Assembly: GCA_002369515.1 (NCBI GenBank)
Contig: DFFM01000018.1
Location: 9,983 to 73,982, forward strand
Direction: 5' to 3'
From: Prevotella sp. UBA3776
GTDB taxonomy: Bacteria > Bacteroidota > Bacteroidia > Bacteroidales > Bacteroidaceae
DNA: 64,000 nt
The notes beneath the pieces are model-generated. The model saw nothing but the letters and a program-made list of their open reading frames with translations, was not told the DNA's origin and did not search any database. Both the position numbers and the translations under genes were made by a program. Below, piece by piece: positions 1 through 8,600 of this stretch (position 1 is the stretch's first letter; the number at the start of each line of letters is the position of its first letter).

Positions 1-804
1 AAGGCTCCTGGCTTCGGCGACCGCCGCAAGGCCATGCTCGAGGACATCGCCGTGCTGACCGGTGGCATTGTCATCAGCGAGGAGAAAGGCTTGAAACTGG
101 ATCAGGCCACGCTCGAGATGCTGGGCACGTGCGACAAGGTGACCATCTCGAAGGACAACACCACCATCGTCAACGGTGCAGGCGAGAAGCAGGCCATTCA
201 GGACCGCATCGCCCAGATCAAGAAGGAAATCGAGCTCACCACCTCTTCTTACGACAAGGAGAAGCTGCAGGAGCGTCTGGCCAAGCTGGCCGGTGGCGTT
301 GCCGTGCTCTACGTGGGTGCCAACAGCGAGGTTGAGATGAAAGAGAAGAAAGACCGTGTTGACGATGCCCTTTGTGCTACCCGTGCAGCCATCGAAGAGG
401 GTGTTGTGGCCGGTGGCGGAACCACTTACATCCGTGCTCAGGAGGCTCTCTGCAACGTCAAGGGCGACAATGCCGACGAGCAGACAGGTATCAACATCGT
501 ATGCCGTGCCATCGAGGAGCCGCTGCGCCAGATAGCCGTCAACGGCGGTAACGAAGGTGCCGTGGTGGTTCAGAAAGTGCGCGAGGGCAAGGGCGACTAT
601 GGTTACAATGCCCGCACCGAGCAGTACGAGGATTTGCGCAAGGCAGGTATCATCGACCCGGCCAAGGTGGCCCGTGTGGCCCTGGAGAACGCCGCTTCCA
701 TAGCAGGCATGTTCCTCACCACCGAGTGCCTCATCGTTGACAAACCCGAGAAGGAGCCAGCCATGCCTATGGGCGGTGCTCCCGGCATGGGCGGCATGAT
801 GTAA
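1..804 (+). CDS. groEL: Chaperonin GroEL (60 kDa), 3' part, 5' end outside window
   Basis: The frame is open from base 1, so this is the C-terminal 267 residues of a protein normally about 540 long. It begins inside the conserved [22 protein letters not shown] block of the apical domain. It then carries the intermediate and equatorial parts ([44 protein letters not shown]) and ends in the usual Gly/Met tail ([10 protein letters not shown]). GroEL forms the cytosolic double-ring ATP-dependent folding chamber with GroES. groES would be expected upstream, outside the window. A terminator hairpin follows at 847-884. The only uncertainty is the missing start. Confidence 0.98.
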   Translation, partial: KAPGFGDRRKAMLEDIAVLTGGIVISEEKGLKLDQATLEMLGTCDKVTISKDNTTIVNGAGEKQAIQDRIAQIKKEIELTTSSYDKEKLQERLAKLAGGVAVLYVGANSEVEMKEKKDRVDDALCATRAAIEEGVVAGGGTTYIRAQEALCNVKGDNADEQTGINIVCRAIEEPLRQIAVNGGNEGAVVVQKVREGKGDYGYNARTEQYEDLRKAGIIDPAKVARVALENAASIAGMFLTTECLIVDKPEKEPAMPMGGAPGMGGMM

Positions 805-846
805 TATTGACAAGGTGAAGTGCAGTTTTGCAAACTTCAGATATCA

Positions 847-884
847 AAAACGGGGATGACGGCTTGGTGTCATCCCCGTTTTTA
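847..884 (+). terminator. Rho-independent terminator after groEL
   Basis: A GC-rich stem (CGGGGATGA at 851-859 pairing with TCATCCCCG at 870-878) is preceded by A residues and followed by five T residues, 43 bases after the groEL stop. Confidence 0.9.
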
Positions 885-927
885 GGTATTTTCCGTTTTT
901 TAAGATTTTTTCATGAGTAAGTATTTT

Positions 928-955
928 TTTGTTTACAATTTTATTTTTACCTTTG
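928..955 (+). promoter_or_regulatory. Bacteroidetes-type promoter in the groEL downstream gap
   Basis: TTTG at 928-931 and TACCTTTG at 948-955 match the Bacteroidetes -33/-7 pattern (TTTG, TAnnTTTG), with a somewhat short 16-base spacer. No reading frame follows before the terminator at 1045-1077, so it would drive a short non-coding transcript. Confidence 0.45.
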
Positions 956-959
956 CAGA

Positions 960-1077
960 GCGAAAAGTATCGGAGTGATTCCGACAATTATATTTTTTTG
1001 ATTTGTTTTAGTAGATTAGTTTTTAAGTAGTTTGTTTTTTTGGAAATCGGTTGTCGTGATGACATCCGATTTTTTTT
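960..1077 (+). ncRNA. Candidate small RNA between two terminators
   Basis: In the 340-base gap between groEL and the next gene, a promoter-like element (928-955) is followed by about 115 bases without an ORF. A small hairpin (TCGGA 970-974 with TCCGA 980-984) comes next, and the stretch ends in a strong terminator. This is inference from layout only. The rest of the gap is AT-rich and shows nothing else. Confidence 0.3.
1045..1077 (+). terminator. Rho-independent terminator
   Basis: AATCGG (1045-1050) pairs with CCGATT (1066-1071), extended by TGTC with GACA after a one-base bulge, and is followed by a run of eight T (1070-1077). It does not belong to groEL, which already has its own terminator. 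Confidence 0.75.
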
Positions 1078-1132
1078 GTGCCCTTTTGTCATTTTTCTTT
1101 TCCTGCCAGGCCTTTAAGTCGGGATTTTTGTC

Positions 1133-1140
1133 TAATTTTG
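1133..1140 (+). promoter_or_regulatory. -7 promoter element, very short leader
   Basis: TAATTTTG at 1133-1140 fits TAnnTTTG. The ATG of the next gene is only four bases further on, so the mRNA would start at or within a few bases of the start codon. No clear -33 TTTG at the usual distance. Confidence 0.5.
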
Positions 1141-1144
1141 CAGC

Positions 1145-1321
1145 ATGGAAACAAAAATCGACTGGAAGAAGGTCATCATGTTCATCGTGATTTGTGGCGG
1201 TTTGATCTACATCACCGAGTCCTACCTGATGTCGTTCGGCATCCTGTTGTTGCTGTTTGTGGTGTATGACTTCATCAGCAAGAAAGCCGAACAGGAAAAA
1301 GAAAACAACGAAGAAGAATGA
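1145..1321 (+). CDS. Small membrane protein (58 aa), unknown function
   Basis: The 58-residue product starts METKIDWKKVIMFIVICGG and has two closely spaced hydrophobic segments (about residues 10-22 and 28-43) followed by a charged Lys/Glu/Asn tail ending NNEEE. Its TGA overlaps the ATG of the kinase-RapZ gene (ATGA at 1318-1321), so the two are probably translationally coupled and may act together. I chose ATG 1145 because a TAnnTTTG element lies just before it. The family is not recognised; small two-helix inner membrane proteins of this kind are common and mostly unstudied. Confidence 0.65.
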   Translation: METKIDWKKVIMFIVICGGLIYITESYLMSFGILLLLFVVYDFISKKAEQEKENNEEE

Positions 1322-2883
1322 AACAGCTCGTCAGTCTCTATCAGCAGTGGAGTGGGGCAGCGCCTGCTCAGGTGGTGCAGTTGCCGGGAGCCGGCAGCAA
1401 CCGCCGGTATTTCCGTCTTGAGGGTCCCAAGGGCGACACGGTGGTGGGTGTCATTGGCACCAGCCGCGACGAGAATCATGCCTTTGTCTGTCTAACCCGC
1501 CATTTCACTCAGCGCCAGTTGCCCGTACCGCGCATCCTGGCTGTCAGCGACGACGAGTTGCGCTATCTGCAGACCGACCTTGGCAACCTGTCGTTGTTCG
1601 ATGCCATCAAAGGTGGGCGCGAGTCGGGTGGACGCTACAACGTGAAGGAGCAGCAACTGTTGCGCCGCACCATCCGCGAGCTGCCCAACATCCAGATGCG
1701 TGGAGCCCGCGGGCTGGACTGGCAAAACTGCTACCCGCAGCCCGAGTTCGACGAGGACAGTGTGCTCTTCGACCTGAACTACTTCAAGTATTGTTTTCTG
1801 AAGGCCACCGATTTGGATTTCCACGAGCTGAAGTTGGAAGCCAATTTCCGGCTCTTTGCCAAGGATTTGACCGCCGAGAAAAGTGACAGTTTCCTCTATC
1901 GCGACTTCCAGGCGCGCAACGTGATGTTGGTGGATGGAGCACCTTATTTCATTGACTATCAGGGCGGTCGCAAAGGTCCGTTCTACTATGACTTGGCTTC
2001 GTTTCTTTGGCAGGCCTCGGCCAAATACTCCAACAAACTGCGTCGCGAGCTCATCTACGAGTATTACAACGCCTTGAAACTCTATACCGAGGTGCCTTCG
2101 AAGCATCATTTTGTTGACAGGCTGAGTTTGTTTGTGCTTTTCCGCACACTGCAGGTGTTGGGAGCCTACGGCTTTCGTGGCTATTTTGAGCGCAAGAAAC
2201 ACTTCATCGACTCCATTCCGCCCGCCATCCAGAATCTGCGCGAGCTGATAGGAGCCGGCGGTGCCCAGCCCTCGGCCCTCACATCGAATCTTCAGCACCA
2301 GTATCCTTACATGGTCGATATGCTCAAGCGGCTCACCGAACTGCCTCAGTTTGCCCAAATAGAGCAACCAGCACTCAGTCGTGCCGACGGCTACCGAACC
2401 ACTGAGAACAATCCCTACAAGGCGCATCCTCAGGACGGGCCAGCCACATTCTCGAAATACGACGGCAAGGGCCCCCTGGTGGTGCGGGTGTTCAGTTTCT
2501 CCTATCGCAAGGGCATCCCCGACGACGAGAGCGGCAATGGCGGCGGCTATGTGTTCGACTGCCGTTCCACCCACAACCCCGGCCGGTACGAGCCCTACAA
2601 AAAACTGACCGGCCTTGACGAGCCGGTCATACGTTTTCTGGAGGACGATGGCGAGATTCTCACCTTCTTGCAAAGTGTCTATCGGCTGGCCGATGCCCAT
2701 GTGGCCCGCTACATCCAGCGCGGGTTCACCTCGCTGATGTTCTCGTTTGGCTGCACAGGTGGCCAGCACCGTTCGGTCTATAGTGCCCAACACCTGGCCG
2801 AACATATCCACGATAAGTTCGGTGTCGAGGTGCGCATCGTGCATCGCGAGCAGCACATTGAGCAGGTGCTTGAGGCCCGGTAG
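1318..2883 (+). CDS. Amino-sugar kinase (AmgK-like, APH fold) fused to RapZ C-terminal domain
   Basis: The product is 521 residues. Residues about 1-330 have the aminoglycoside phosphotransferase fold seen in AmgK, the kinase that phosphorylates MurNAc/GlcNAc in cell-wall recycling: a GAGSNRRYFR nucleotide-loop region near 24, the catalytic-loop RDFQARNVM with Asp196, and the metal-binding FIDYQGG with Asp213. Residues about 385-521 match the C-terminal half of RapZ, including the GCTGGQHRS motif near 479-487. In E. coli RapZ binds glucosamine-6-phosphate and adapts RNase E to an sRNA. Known of the families: AmgK works with MurU. Inferred: this fusion joins an amino-sugar kinase to an amino-sugar-sensing domain. 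A MurU-like gene lies 7.6 kb downstream (10528). Coupled to the small membrane protein upstream by ATGA overlap. Confidence 0.85.
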   Translation: MKQLVSLYQQWSGAAPAQVVQLPGAGSNRRYFRLEGPKGDTVVGVIGTSRDENHAFVCLTRHFTQRQLPVPRILAVSDDELRYLQTDLGNLSLFDAIKGGRESGGRYNVKEQQLLRRTIRELPNIQMRGARGLDWQNCYPQPEFDEDSVLFDLNYFKYCFLKATDLDFHELKLEANFRLFAKDLTAEKSDSFLYRDFQARNVMLVDGAPYFIDYQGGRKGPFYYDLASFLWQASAKYSNKLRRELIYEYYNALKLYTEVPSKHHFVDRLSLFVLFRTLQVLGAYGFRGYFERKKHFIDSIPPAIQNLRELIGAGGAQPSALTSNLQHQYPYMVDMLKRLTELPQFAQIEQPALSRADGYRTTENNPYKAHPQDGPATFSKYDGKGPLVVRVFSFSYRKGIPDDESGNGGGYVFDCRSTHNPGRYEPYKKLTGLDEPVIRFLEDDGEILTFLQSVYRLADAHVARYIQRGFTSLMFSFGCTGGQHRSVYSAQHLAEHIHDKFGVEVRIVHREQHIEQVLEAR

Positions 2884-2897
2884 CGCCGGAGTGCGCT

Positions 2898-4373
2898 TTA
2901 TGGCAGAATGGGCTCACCCATTTCTGACTTTTCTGTGTCTTTCTGGTCGAGTTTGAAGAGCATGAACTTCGGGCTCTCTGCCGTGCAGGGTGTCCATGCG
3001 CCATCTTCTTTCTCGCCGTTGGGATTGCTGTATTTGGCAAAGTTGGTCCATGCCGTCAGCATCTTCTCGGCCAAGTCCCAGTCGCCTTGAGTCCAGGGTC
3101 GCCAGCAGTGTTTCAGCGACTTGAAGACAAACCACAGGTCGCTTGAGTGGAAGGCGCCCTGCAAGCGGTTGGTGATGTCGGGATGTTTGCCGTCGTCGGG
3201 CAACGGGCGGGCAAACTCGTAGGCCCATGCCTTGCCGCCCTTCTCCTGGCGCACTTTGCAGAACTCGGCAATGCCAGGCCCCATTGCTCCCATGTCGTTC
3301 AGTGTGTAGCCAATCATGTAGGGCACGTCGGCAATGCTCCCTTCGCGGGCCGCTTCGTCGAAACTCTTCAGACTGACGTAGCCATCGACAATCGGTCGCT
3401 CCATGACGATGACATCGCTCTTGTTGGCCATGTTGTAGATGGTGGTCAGCGAGTAGAGCACCTCGGTGGAGGCGGCGCGCATCTTCTTCAGGTCGGTCAA
3501 TCCGGCCCAGTCCATCACCTTCTTTGTTTCGGCCTCAGCCTCTTTCAGCGTAGGGTTGTAGGTGAAGAACTTCACCATCGGGGTGGCTGGTTTGGCCTCC
3601 TCGCCCTCTTTGGGTGGCACGTTCAGTCCGCCGCCACTCATGATGACAGCCTTGTGGAACAATCCGCGCGCCAGTGGCGATTCGCACAAAGTGCGCACAC
3701 TACCTGCTCCGGCGCTCTGTCCGAAAATGGTGACGTTGTTGGGGTCGCCGCCAAACTGTGCGATGTTCTGCTTGATCCACTTCAACGACTGTATCTGGTC
3801 CAAAATGCCGTAGTTGCCCGACACCTTGTGAGGGCTTTCCTCGGACAGCTCGGGATAGGGCATGAATCCGAAGATGCCCAGGCGGTAGTTGATGGTGACG
3901 AGCACCACATCCTTCGACGCCCACTCCTGTCCGTCGAACTCAGGCTCTGAGCCCCAGCCCTCGCGGTAGCCTCCACCGTGAATCCAAAGTGCCACGGGCA
4001 GTTTCTTGTCGGTCATGCCCGGTGCTTTTGTCCACACGTTCAGATAGAGGCAGTCCTCGCTGTAGGGAGCCTCGTCGCCGTAGCCCCACTCCGAAGCGTA
4101 GAAGCCCGGGTAGTGGACGGCCTGATAGCCCGGATGGCCAAACTTGTCGCACAGGCGCACACCTTCCCATGCCACCACGGGCTGTGGCTCGCGCCATCGC
4201 AAGTCGCCGATGGGCGGTGCTGCATAGGGTATTCCCCTGAAGACATAGACACCGGCGTTCTCGGCCGGCACACCCTGTATCTGGCCACCTTCCACGGTAA
4301 GCACGGGATTGGCCACTTCGCCTTTGCAACCCAGTAGGAGCAGCAGCGGCAATGCTAATAACAGTTTCTTCAT
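2898..4373 (-). CDS. Type B carboxylesterase, putative lipoprotein
   Basis: The product is 491 residues with an alpha/beta-hydrolase fold of the para-nitrobenzyl-esterase type. A lipoprotein signal (MKKLLLALPLLLLLGC, Cys16) suggests membrane anchoring outside the cytoplasm. Visible motifs are the oxyanion-hole IHGGGY (131-136), the nucleophile elbow GQSAG with Ser220, and a C-terminal GAFHSSD with the expected catalytic His409. The third member of the triad, normally Glu in a NSDEG-type motif, falls at LNDMG (Asp360/Met361), so the acid may be Asp360 or be displaced. The start was moved to 4373 because the longer frame has only repeat-derived sequence upstream of this signal peptide. Probably monocistronic, with promoter TATCTTTG on the minus strand at 4491-4498. 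Substrate unknown. Confidence 0.85.
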   Translation of the reverse strand: MKKLLLALPLLLLLGCKGEVANPVLTVEGGQIQGVPAENAGVYVFRGIPYAAPPIGDLRWREPQPVVAWEGVRLCDKFGHPGYQAVHYPGFYASEWGYGDEAPYSEDCLYLNVWTKAPGMTDKKLPVALWIHGGGYREGWGSEPEFDGQEWASKDVVLVTINYRLGIFGFMPYPELSEESPHKVSGNYGILDQIQSLKWIKQNIAQFGGDPNNVTIFGQSAGAGSVRTLCESPLARGLFHKAVIMSGGGLNVPPKEGEEAKPATPMVKFFTYNPTLKEAEAETKKVMDWAGLTDLKKMRAASTEVLYSLTTIYNMANKSDVIVMERPIVDGYVSLKSFDEAAREGSIADVPYMIGYTLNDMGAMGPGIAEFCKVRQEKGGKAWAYEFARPLPDDGKHPDITNRLQGAFHSSDLWFVFKSLKHCWRPWTQGDWDLAEKMLTAWTNFAKYSNPNGEKEDGAWTPCTAESPKFMLFKLDQKDTEKSEMGEPILP

Positions 4374-4453
4374 GTTTTTTGTTTTTTTTTGCTGGTTTAG
4401 GTTGATAATAGGTTTGGAATGTCTTTGCTGTGAAGCGTCCTCACTATCTTCCT

Positions 4454-4472
4454 CCCCCCCCCTCGGGGGGGG
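4454..4472. repeat. C9/G8 homopolymer palindrome
   Basis: Nine C (4454-4462), TC, then eight G (4465-4472) form an almost perfect palindrome in the 5' leader of the esterase gene. C/G runs of this kind recur as intergenic repeats in this group; a related run sits inside guaA (11849-11884). The homopolymers could vary in length. Confidence 0.6.
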
Positions 4473-4490
4473 CGTTGGAATGAGGATACG

Positions 4491-4498
4491 CAAAGATA
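4491..4498 (-). promoter_or_regulatory. -7 promoter element for the esterase gene
   Basis: Minus-strand TATCTTTG (plus strand CAAAGATA, 4491-4498) fits TAnnTTTG. The leader to ATG 4373 would be about 110 bases and includes the C/G palindrome. No clear -33 element. Confidence 0.5.
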
Positions 4499-4622
4499 AA
4501 AAAAAAGGGGGTGAGTAGTAGAGCCGTGTGTTACATTTATTTTTTGTGCAATTTTTTCGTAACTATTTGTTACATGTAGAAAAGTTTTCCCCCTTTTGGT
4601 TGGCTTTTTCCATGTTTATGTG

Positions 4623-4630
4623 TATCTTTG
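4623..4630 (+). promoter_or_regulatory. -7 promoter element for the lipoprotein gene
   Basis: TATCTTTG at 4623-4630, 26 bases before ATG 4657. A TTTG at 4595-4598 is a little too far (24 bases) for the usual spacing. Together with 4491-4498 it makes a divergent promoter pair in the 283-base gap. Confidence 0.5.
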
Positions 4631-4656
4631 CAATCGTTAGTTTAAACAACGAAGCC

Positions 4657-5400
4657 ATGAAAAAAAGCAATCATTTCCTTTTCCCTAGATTTGCCCGTAG
4701 TGGCAGAAAGTGCAACAAGTTGTGTGCAACGGTTGGTCTGTTGGCGGTGGCTGTGCTCACGTGCTGCAAACCCGCACCGTCAGGTGGCAACGAACCGAGC
4801 AAGCAAGAGCCACCTGTCGAAGGTGCGGTTGCCGACACCAGCAAGTCGGCAGCGGCCAACCAGCAGTCTGCGTCAGCGCCAACAGCTGTCACCCACCTCA
4901 CGTTTGAGCAGGCCAAGGCCATGGTGACGCCCGGCCAGAAGTACGACGAACAGTCCGTAGAGGCTCTTTTTGCCGCCATCGACCAACCCAAGGTGGCTGC
5001 CGAGCGTTACATTTGGGATGCCGACTTCGGGGGTGACAGTCCTGCCATCAGCTACACTTGGGGCAACCATGTGGCTTTCAAGGACTGGGAACTGACCAAC
5101 ACCGAAGCCAACTACTACGGCGTACACTTCAATTTCTTCTTCGACGACTCGCGCAAGACAGGCAAGCTCAAACAACTGGAAATCATCACCGACGATACCA
5201 CTTTGTACGAGCAGTTCATGAGCGATGCCCGTGCGGCAGGCCTGAAGTTGGCGGGGCAGCTTGACAAAGCTGTCTATGGGCATGATGGAAAGGATTATGT
5301 GTTGAAAACGAGCAACGGGTCCATGTTCTTCATCCATGACTTCTCTGCCGACGGTGCCTACAGCCTTGAGCTTGGCTACGACGATGGCGCCGATGTGTGA
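4657..5400 (+). CDS. Putative exported lipoprotein, unknown function (247 aa)
   Basis: The product has a basic N-terminus, a hydrophobic stretch (ATVGLLAVAVLTCC, about 24-37) ending in two cysteines that could be lipidated, then a low-complexity Ser/Ala/Gln linker (about 38-80). A folded domain of about 165 residues with many acidic and aromatic residues follows. I do not recognise the family. The lipobox is imperfect (Thr or Cys at -1), so simple secretion is an alternative. ATG 4657 was chosen over upstream codons because it follows the TATCTTTG promoter and starts a normal signal peptide. The gene is followed directly by the first copy of the 195-bp direct repeat. Confidence 0.7.
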   Translation: MKKSNHFLFPRFARSGRKCNKLCATVGLLAVAVLTCCKPAPSGGNEPSKQEPPVEGAVADTSKSAAANQQSASAPTAVTHLTFEQAKAMVTPGQKYDEQSVEALFAAIDQPKVAAERYIWDADFGGDSPAISYTWGNHVAFKDWELTNTEANYYGVHFNFFFDDSRKTGKLKQLEIITDDTTLYEQFMSDARAAGLKLAGQLDKAVYGHDGKDYVLKTSNGSMFFIHDFSADGAYSLELGYDDGADV

Positions 5401-5431
5401 ACAGACAAAGACCATGCGCTTTGATAGATAC

Positions 5432-5626
5432 TAAACCGAAGTATCGGGAGTAGAGATGCCATGCTACGACACCTCTACAACAACGAATATAACGAATTTT
5501 CCGAATACGCCCATGGCGGCAGCGAATGGCCTCAAGTGGCCAACGAATCATTCGAATCGCTGCATTCGTCAACATTCGTTGCATCCTTCGATGCATTGAT
5601 AAGATTCGCTTTATTGTTAAATTCGT
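5432..5626. repeat. 195-bp direct repeat, copy 1 (upstream of GH2 gene)
   Basis: It matches 9350-9545 over its whole length with roughly 17 differences (about 91 percent by eye). It contains a hairpin (GTAGAGATG with CACCTCTAC), a GGCC-centred palindrome and many ATTCG/CGAAT words forming nested inverted repeats. It has no ORF of its own beyond a shadow frame. It fills most of the 295-base gap 5401-5695; a short AC-rich leader separates it from the GH2 start. Confidence 0.9.
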
Positions 5627-5695
5627 TGTTGTAGAAAACAACCGAAACTTCAGATACTTAACCAAAACTAAACAACTCAACCAACTCAACTAACA

Positions 5696-8600
5696 ATGAA
5701 ACTTCTACTATTTGCCCATCTGCTGATGGCACTTCATGGTGCTGACAGCACCGAGTTTACCCGAGGCATTGGAGTCTATCCGGGCGCCCCGAGTGAGTAT
5801 TTCGCCCCTAGCGTCAGCTGGACAGACAATGGCGGACAACTCAGCAACGTGGCTCTCCATCGCGCAGCCTACGCTTCGTCGGCCTGCGACTACAACCATA
5901 CGGCCCATCTTGTCACCGACGGGTTGTGCGATGCCGGCCAACCTGTCACCCTGAACGTCAGCACCCCTGCCGGACGCTTGGCCCGTCGCGAGTCTGAATG
6001 GGCCATCGACGGTGGGCCTTTCTCGCGGAACATCCTTATGGGGAGCCGCACTTGGCTACAGTTCGAATGGGGCGGTGATGACCGCGCCCTGTCGGCCACA
6101 CTTTGCACGGCCAACCAAGTGAGGCTGCAGGGAATGGTGGCTTACGATGACCAGAAAGCCACACAAGGCTACCTTATCAGCATACAACAGTCTGCCGACG
6201 GCACGAACTGGCAGACCATTGGCCGGCTGAAGGGCGACGGGTTGCCAGGCCAACCCCTTCACTACAAGTTGCACTCCGACCCCAACAAGCAGGAAGCCCA
6301 AGAATATCTGCCAGCCCGCAGACTCGACGAAGTAATTCAGCTGGAGAATGCTCCTGCCGCCAGCCGTTTGCGCGTCTGCATGGAGATGGAGGGCGCCGCC
6401 CACTGGGATGTCCACGAACTGCAGTTGCTGGACGGCAACCGCCAACCGCTCGAACTGTTGCCCTCGCGGCAGTTCTCCAGCATGTGGATGAGCAACGGCG
6501 GTGGTGAACAGTGGATTTACGCCGATCTCGGCACCGTGCTGCCCCTCGAGGAATTGAGGCTCAGCTGGTATCTGCCCCCCGCAAAAGGTCAGGTGGAAGT
6601 GTCCGACGATGGACGCCAATGGCGAGCCATGGCTGACTTGCCCAGCGTTGACACAACGCCCAACGTACAGCAAACGCTCGCTTTGCATACCTCTGCCCGC
6701 TACGTGCGCTTGCTTCTGCACCAAACCGGCAGTGCCGGTTGCTATGCCCTGCGCGAGATGGAAGTGATGTCGAAAAAGCGCATTGTATATACGCCCCATC
6801 CAACCCCCGCCGTGCATCAGCCGGCTTTGGGCGTCCAGCAGCTGAGCGGTGGCAACTGGGTGTTGCAGCGCGCCTCGGAGGTGAAAGCCAAGGGCGAGGA
6901 TATAGCCTCTTCGTCGTTCAGCCATCAGGGGTGGATTCCCGCCACGGTGCCGGGTACGGTGTTGGCTTCCTATCTGAACATCGGAGCCATTCCCAATCCT
7001 AACTATGGCGACGACGTTGACCAGATTTCCGAATCCTTCTTCCGTTCCAATTTTTGGTATCGCAACGAGTTTGAAGTCTCTCGGCAGTTGCTGGAACGTC
7101 CGCAGCAGTGGCTTCATTTCGACGGCATCAACTGGAAAGCCAATGTCTTTCTCAATGGTCAGTTGCTGGGACGCATCGAGGGAGCCTTCATGCGTGGGCG
7201 GTTCAATGTGACGGGGCTTCTTCGGGAAGGCACCAACTACTTGGCTGTCGAAGTGGTCTGCAACGACCATTTTGCCGCCATCAAGGAGAAAGACACCAAC
7301 ACTACCCAGTTCAACGGAGGATTGCTGGGAGCCGACAATCCTACGTTCCATGCCACGGTGGGGTGGGACTGGATTACCACGGTGCGAGGTCGCGAAGCAG
7401 GCATTTGGAACGAAGTGTATCTTTCGGCCACCGAGCTGGTCACCCTGAGCGACCCCTACGTTGAAACCCATTGCGAGGCCGACGGAAAGACGGTGCGCGT
7501 CAGTCCGTCGGTGTTTGTGCGTAACAATGATGTACGAACGGCCAAGGGTGTGTTGCGTGGCTGGATCGGCAATGTGCAGTTTGAAAAAAACGTCGTTGTT
7601 CCCGCCGGTTCGGAACAGCAGGTGTCGTTCTGCCCCGATGAGTTCCCGCAGCTGACGGGCGAGCATTTCCGCCTGTGGTGGCCCAATGGCTATGGCGAAC
7701 CCTATCTCTACGATGCCGGGTTCTCGTTCAACCCCGATGGCAATGCGTCGGCCAACACCACCGCCCGGACGCCCCGATCCTCTTCTCCATCACCGTTGAC
7801 CTACAAGGCGGGTTTGCGCGAAATGAAATATGTGGCCGCCACCGACAGCCTGCGCATTTATGTCAACGGCCGGCGGTTCATTCCGCTGGGCGGAAACTGG
7901 GGTTTCGACGAGCACAACCTGCTCTACCGCTCGCGTGAGTACGACGTGGCCGTGGGCTACCACCGCGACATGAACTTCACCATGATACGCAACTGGGTAG
8001 GCCAGGTGGGCGACGAGGCTTTCTACGAGGCATGCGACCGCCACGGCATCATGGTGTGGCAGGACTTTTGGCTTGCTAATCCCGCCGACGGCCCCGACCC
8101 TTACGACGAGCGCATGTTCCTGAGCAATGCTGAGGACTACGTAAGGCGCATCCGCAGCCATGCCAGCATAGGGCTTTATTGTGGACGCAACGAGGGGTTC
8201 CCGCCCGAAACGCTTGACCGCAAGTTGCGCGAGTATGTACACACGTTGTCGCCCGGCATTGAGTACATCTCCCATTCCTCGTCGCAGGGCGTAAGCGGCG
8301 GTGGCCCCTACCGCGCCTTGCCCATGAAGGAGTACTTCAGCCGACAGAGCGGAAAGATTCATTCCGAGCGCGGCATGCCCAACGTGATGAACATTGAGAG
8401 TCTGCGCCGCACCTTCAGCGAAGAGTCGCTTTGGCCGCAGAGTCTGCAGTGGGGACAGCACGACTTCACCCTGCAGGGGGCCCAGCGGGCTTCCGAGTTC
8501 AATGCCTTGATGGATCGGGGCTTCGGTCCTTCGCAGAGCGCCGAGGAGTTCAGCCGCCGCGCCCAGCTCATCAACTACAACGGCTACCGTGGCATGTTCG

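Noticed and set aside
1492..2856. Long minus-strand ORF opposite the kinase-RapZ gene
   Set aside because: Shadow of a real gene; the plus-strand frame has clear domains and motifs. The same holds for the long antisense ORFs at 6056-7666, 7790-8788, 51195-52400 and 58121-59929.
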